A stretch of 21,262 bases of DNA from UBA6770 sp965661115 (GTDB lineage Bacteria; Bacteroidota; Bacteroidia; Flavobacteriales_G; Salibacteraceae): positions 1-21,262 of the forward strand of contig CBFICO010000032.1 in the NCBI GenBank assembly GCA_965661115.1, given 5' to 3'. How positions within the stretch are numbered: the first letter of the stretch is position 1; each line of letters begins with the position of its first letter. Positions 20,461 through 21,262 of the stretch are shown one piece after another. Position numbers and translations under genes: made by a program. The notes below the pieces were generated by a model that made no database searches, was not told the origin of the DNA, and saw nothing but the letters and a program-made list of their open reading frames with translations.

Positions 20461-21262
20461 TTACTCGTAGCGCAATGCTTCAATGGGGTCAAGTTTGGCA
20501 GCCTTTACCGAGGGATAATAGCCAGAAATTACTCCCACAATAAAGCAAAGTAGAAACCCACTAAAAATCCACAACCACGGGATTACAAATGCGCCGTCAA
20601 TTAATATTGAAGTTATATTCCCAACCAATATTCCTAGAATAATTCCTGCAATTCCTCCTAGCTGGCAAATGATTACTGCTTCAGTCAAAAACTGAATTTT
20701 TATAACAGACGGCGAGGCCCCAAGTGATTTGCGAACGCCAATTTCTTGAGTTCTTTCCGTTACCGAAACTAGCATTATATTCATCAAACCAATTGCCGCG
20801 CCTAGTAAGGTAATTATTCCAATTACACCTGCTGCGACAGTGACTACTCTTATGTTTTCTATCAGTTTACTCGCCAAGCTATCGCTTCGTCTAATTTCAA
20901 AATCATCAGATTTAGATAGAGGAATTCTTCTAATTTGTCTAAACTTTCCAGTTGCTTCTTCAATGGTAGGGATCAGATTTTCAGCTTTCTGAGTCATTAC
21001 ATTCAGTGTGTAAGTTTCTTCAGGACGTCCAAAATACTGCCTTGCAACACCAAGAGGAATCATAACCAATCGGTCGCCTCCCATGCCAGAACTACTTCCC
21101 TTTTCTTTTAAAACTCCAGCAACGGTATAGCGCACTCCGTTAACTGAAATGTAATTCCCGATTGCGTCAACATTCTTGAATAAGGTGTTATCAATTTCGC
21201 TGCCGATTAGAGCAACTCGGCGGTTGTTTTGTAGATCAGTTGTGCTAAAATCCCTTCCTTTC
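20461..21262 (-). CDS. MacB/FtsX-type ABC transporter permease (N-terminus beyond window)
   Basis: The frame is open at the right edge and ends with TAA at 20461-20463, giving the C-terminal 267 residues. The GTG at 21135 is not the start, since the frame continues upstream through GRDFSTTDLQNNRRVALIGS, a MacB periplasmic core signature, and VNGVRYTVAGVL. Then comes the periplasmic region (GGDRLVMIPLGVARQYFG), three hydrophobic segments (about residues 138-162, 190-211 and 223-244 of the visible part) and the FtsX signatures NIMLVSVTERTQEIGVRKSL and GYYPSVKAAKLDPIEALRYE. Such permeases work with a MacA-like adaptor and an ATPase to export peptides, lipoproteins or drugs, or act in envelope remodelling. 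The ATPase is expected in the upstream flank. Cargo unknown. Confidence 0.93.
   Translation of the reverse strand, partial: KGRDFSTTDLQNNRRVALIGSEIDNTLFKNVDAIGNYISVNGVRYTVAGVLKEKGSSSGMGGDRLVMIPLGVARQYFGRPEETYTLNVMTQKAENLIPTIEEATGKFRQIRRIPLSKSDDFEIRRSDSLASKLIENIRVVTVAAGVIGIITLLGAAIGLMNIMLVSVTERTQEIGVRKSLGASPSVIKIQFLTEAVIICQLGGIAGIILGILVGNITSILIDGAFVIPWLWIFSGFLLCFIVGVISGYYPSVKAAKLDPIEALRYE

Noticed and set aside
1..21262. CRISPR array, insertion sequence, prophage, tRNA or rRNA
   Set aside because: No regularly spaced repeats, no transposase or integrase, no tRNA-like cloverleaf and no rRNA sequence were seen on either strand.

Overview
The window comes from an AT-rich genome of the phylum Bacteroidota, most likely order Flavobacteriales. 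The indicators are a TonB-dependent receptor with an N-terminal carboxypeptidase-D-like domain, a fused SecD-SecF protein, a Porin_10-type barrel, DUF4249-like and DUF4421 proteins, a bacterial geranylgeranylglyceryl phosphate synthase homologue, and repeated TAnnTTTG (-7) promoter boxes with no clear Shine-Dalgarno sequences. No tRNA, rRNA, CRISPR array, insertion sequence, integrase or phage gene is visible, so this looks like ordinary chromosome.

Layout, left to right. Positions 1-1650 (-) are the N-terminal 550 residues of a TonB-dependent receptor that runs off the left edge. Positions 1847-2600 hold two small secreted or lipid-anchored proteins on opposite strands whose 5' ends overlap. 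Next is ahcY (-), which shares a compact divergent promoter with a + strand operon of a phosphopantetheinyl transferase, a GGGP synthase-like protein and a degenerate ThiE/TenI-like protein. The - strand block 6023-11446 is secDF, a terminator, then tatA and a porin-like barrel: protein export plus an outer-membrane protein. mdh (-) follows. A + strand pair comes next: an ECF sigma factor translationally coupled to a membrane-anchored putative anti-sigma protein with PKD-like and CHU_C-like domains. panB and an RluA-type pseudouridine synthase (-) overlap by one base. A DUF4249-like lipoprotein (+), dnaK (+), a DUF4421 barrel protein (+) and the 3' part of a MacB/FtsX-type ABC permease (-) complete the window.

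Most of the content is housekeeping and envelope biology. The items most worth a second look are the sigma factor with its CHU_C/PKD anti-sigma partner, the dnaK upstream region (a perfect TGACAG-C-CTGTCA palindrome followed by a sigma-54-like TGGCA/TTGA element in place of a TAnnTTTG box), the 5'-5' overlap of two small exported-protein genes, and the TenI-like protein that has lost the residues expected for thiamine phosphate synthesis. The -7 boxes also correct two gene starts, those of mdh and the sigma factor, because the longer TTG-initiated versions would begin inside or almost on the promoter box. I see no convincing completely new multi-gene system; the sigma/anti-sigma pair is the nearest candidate.
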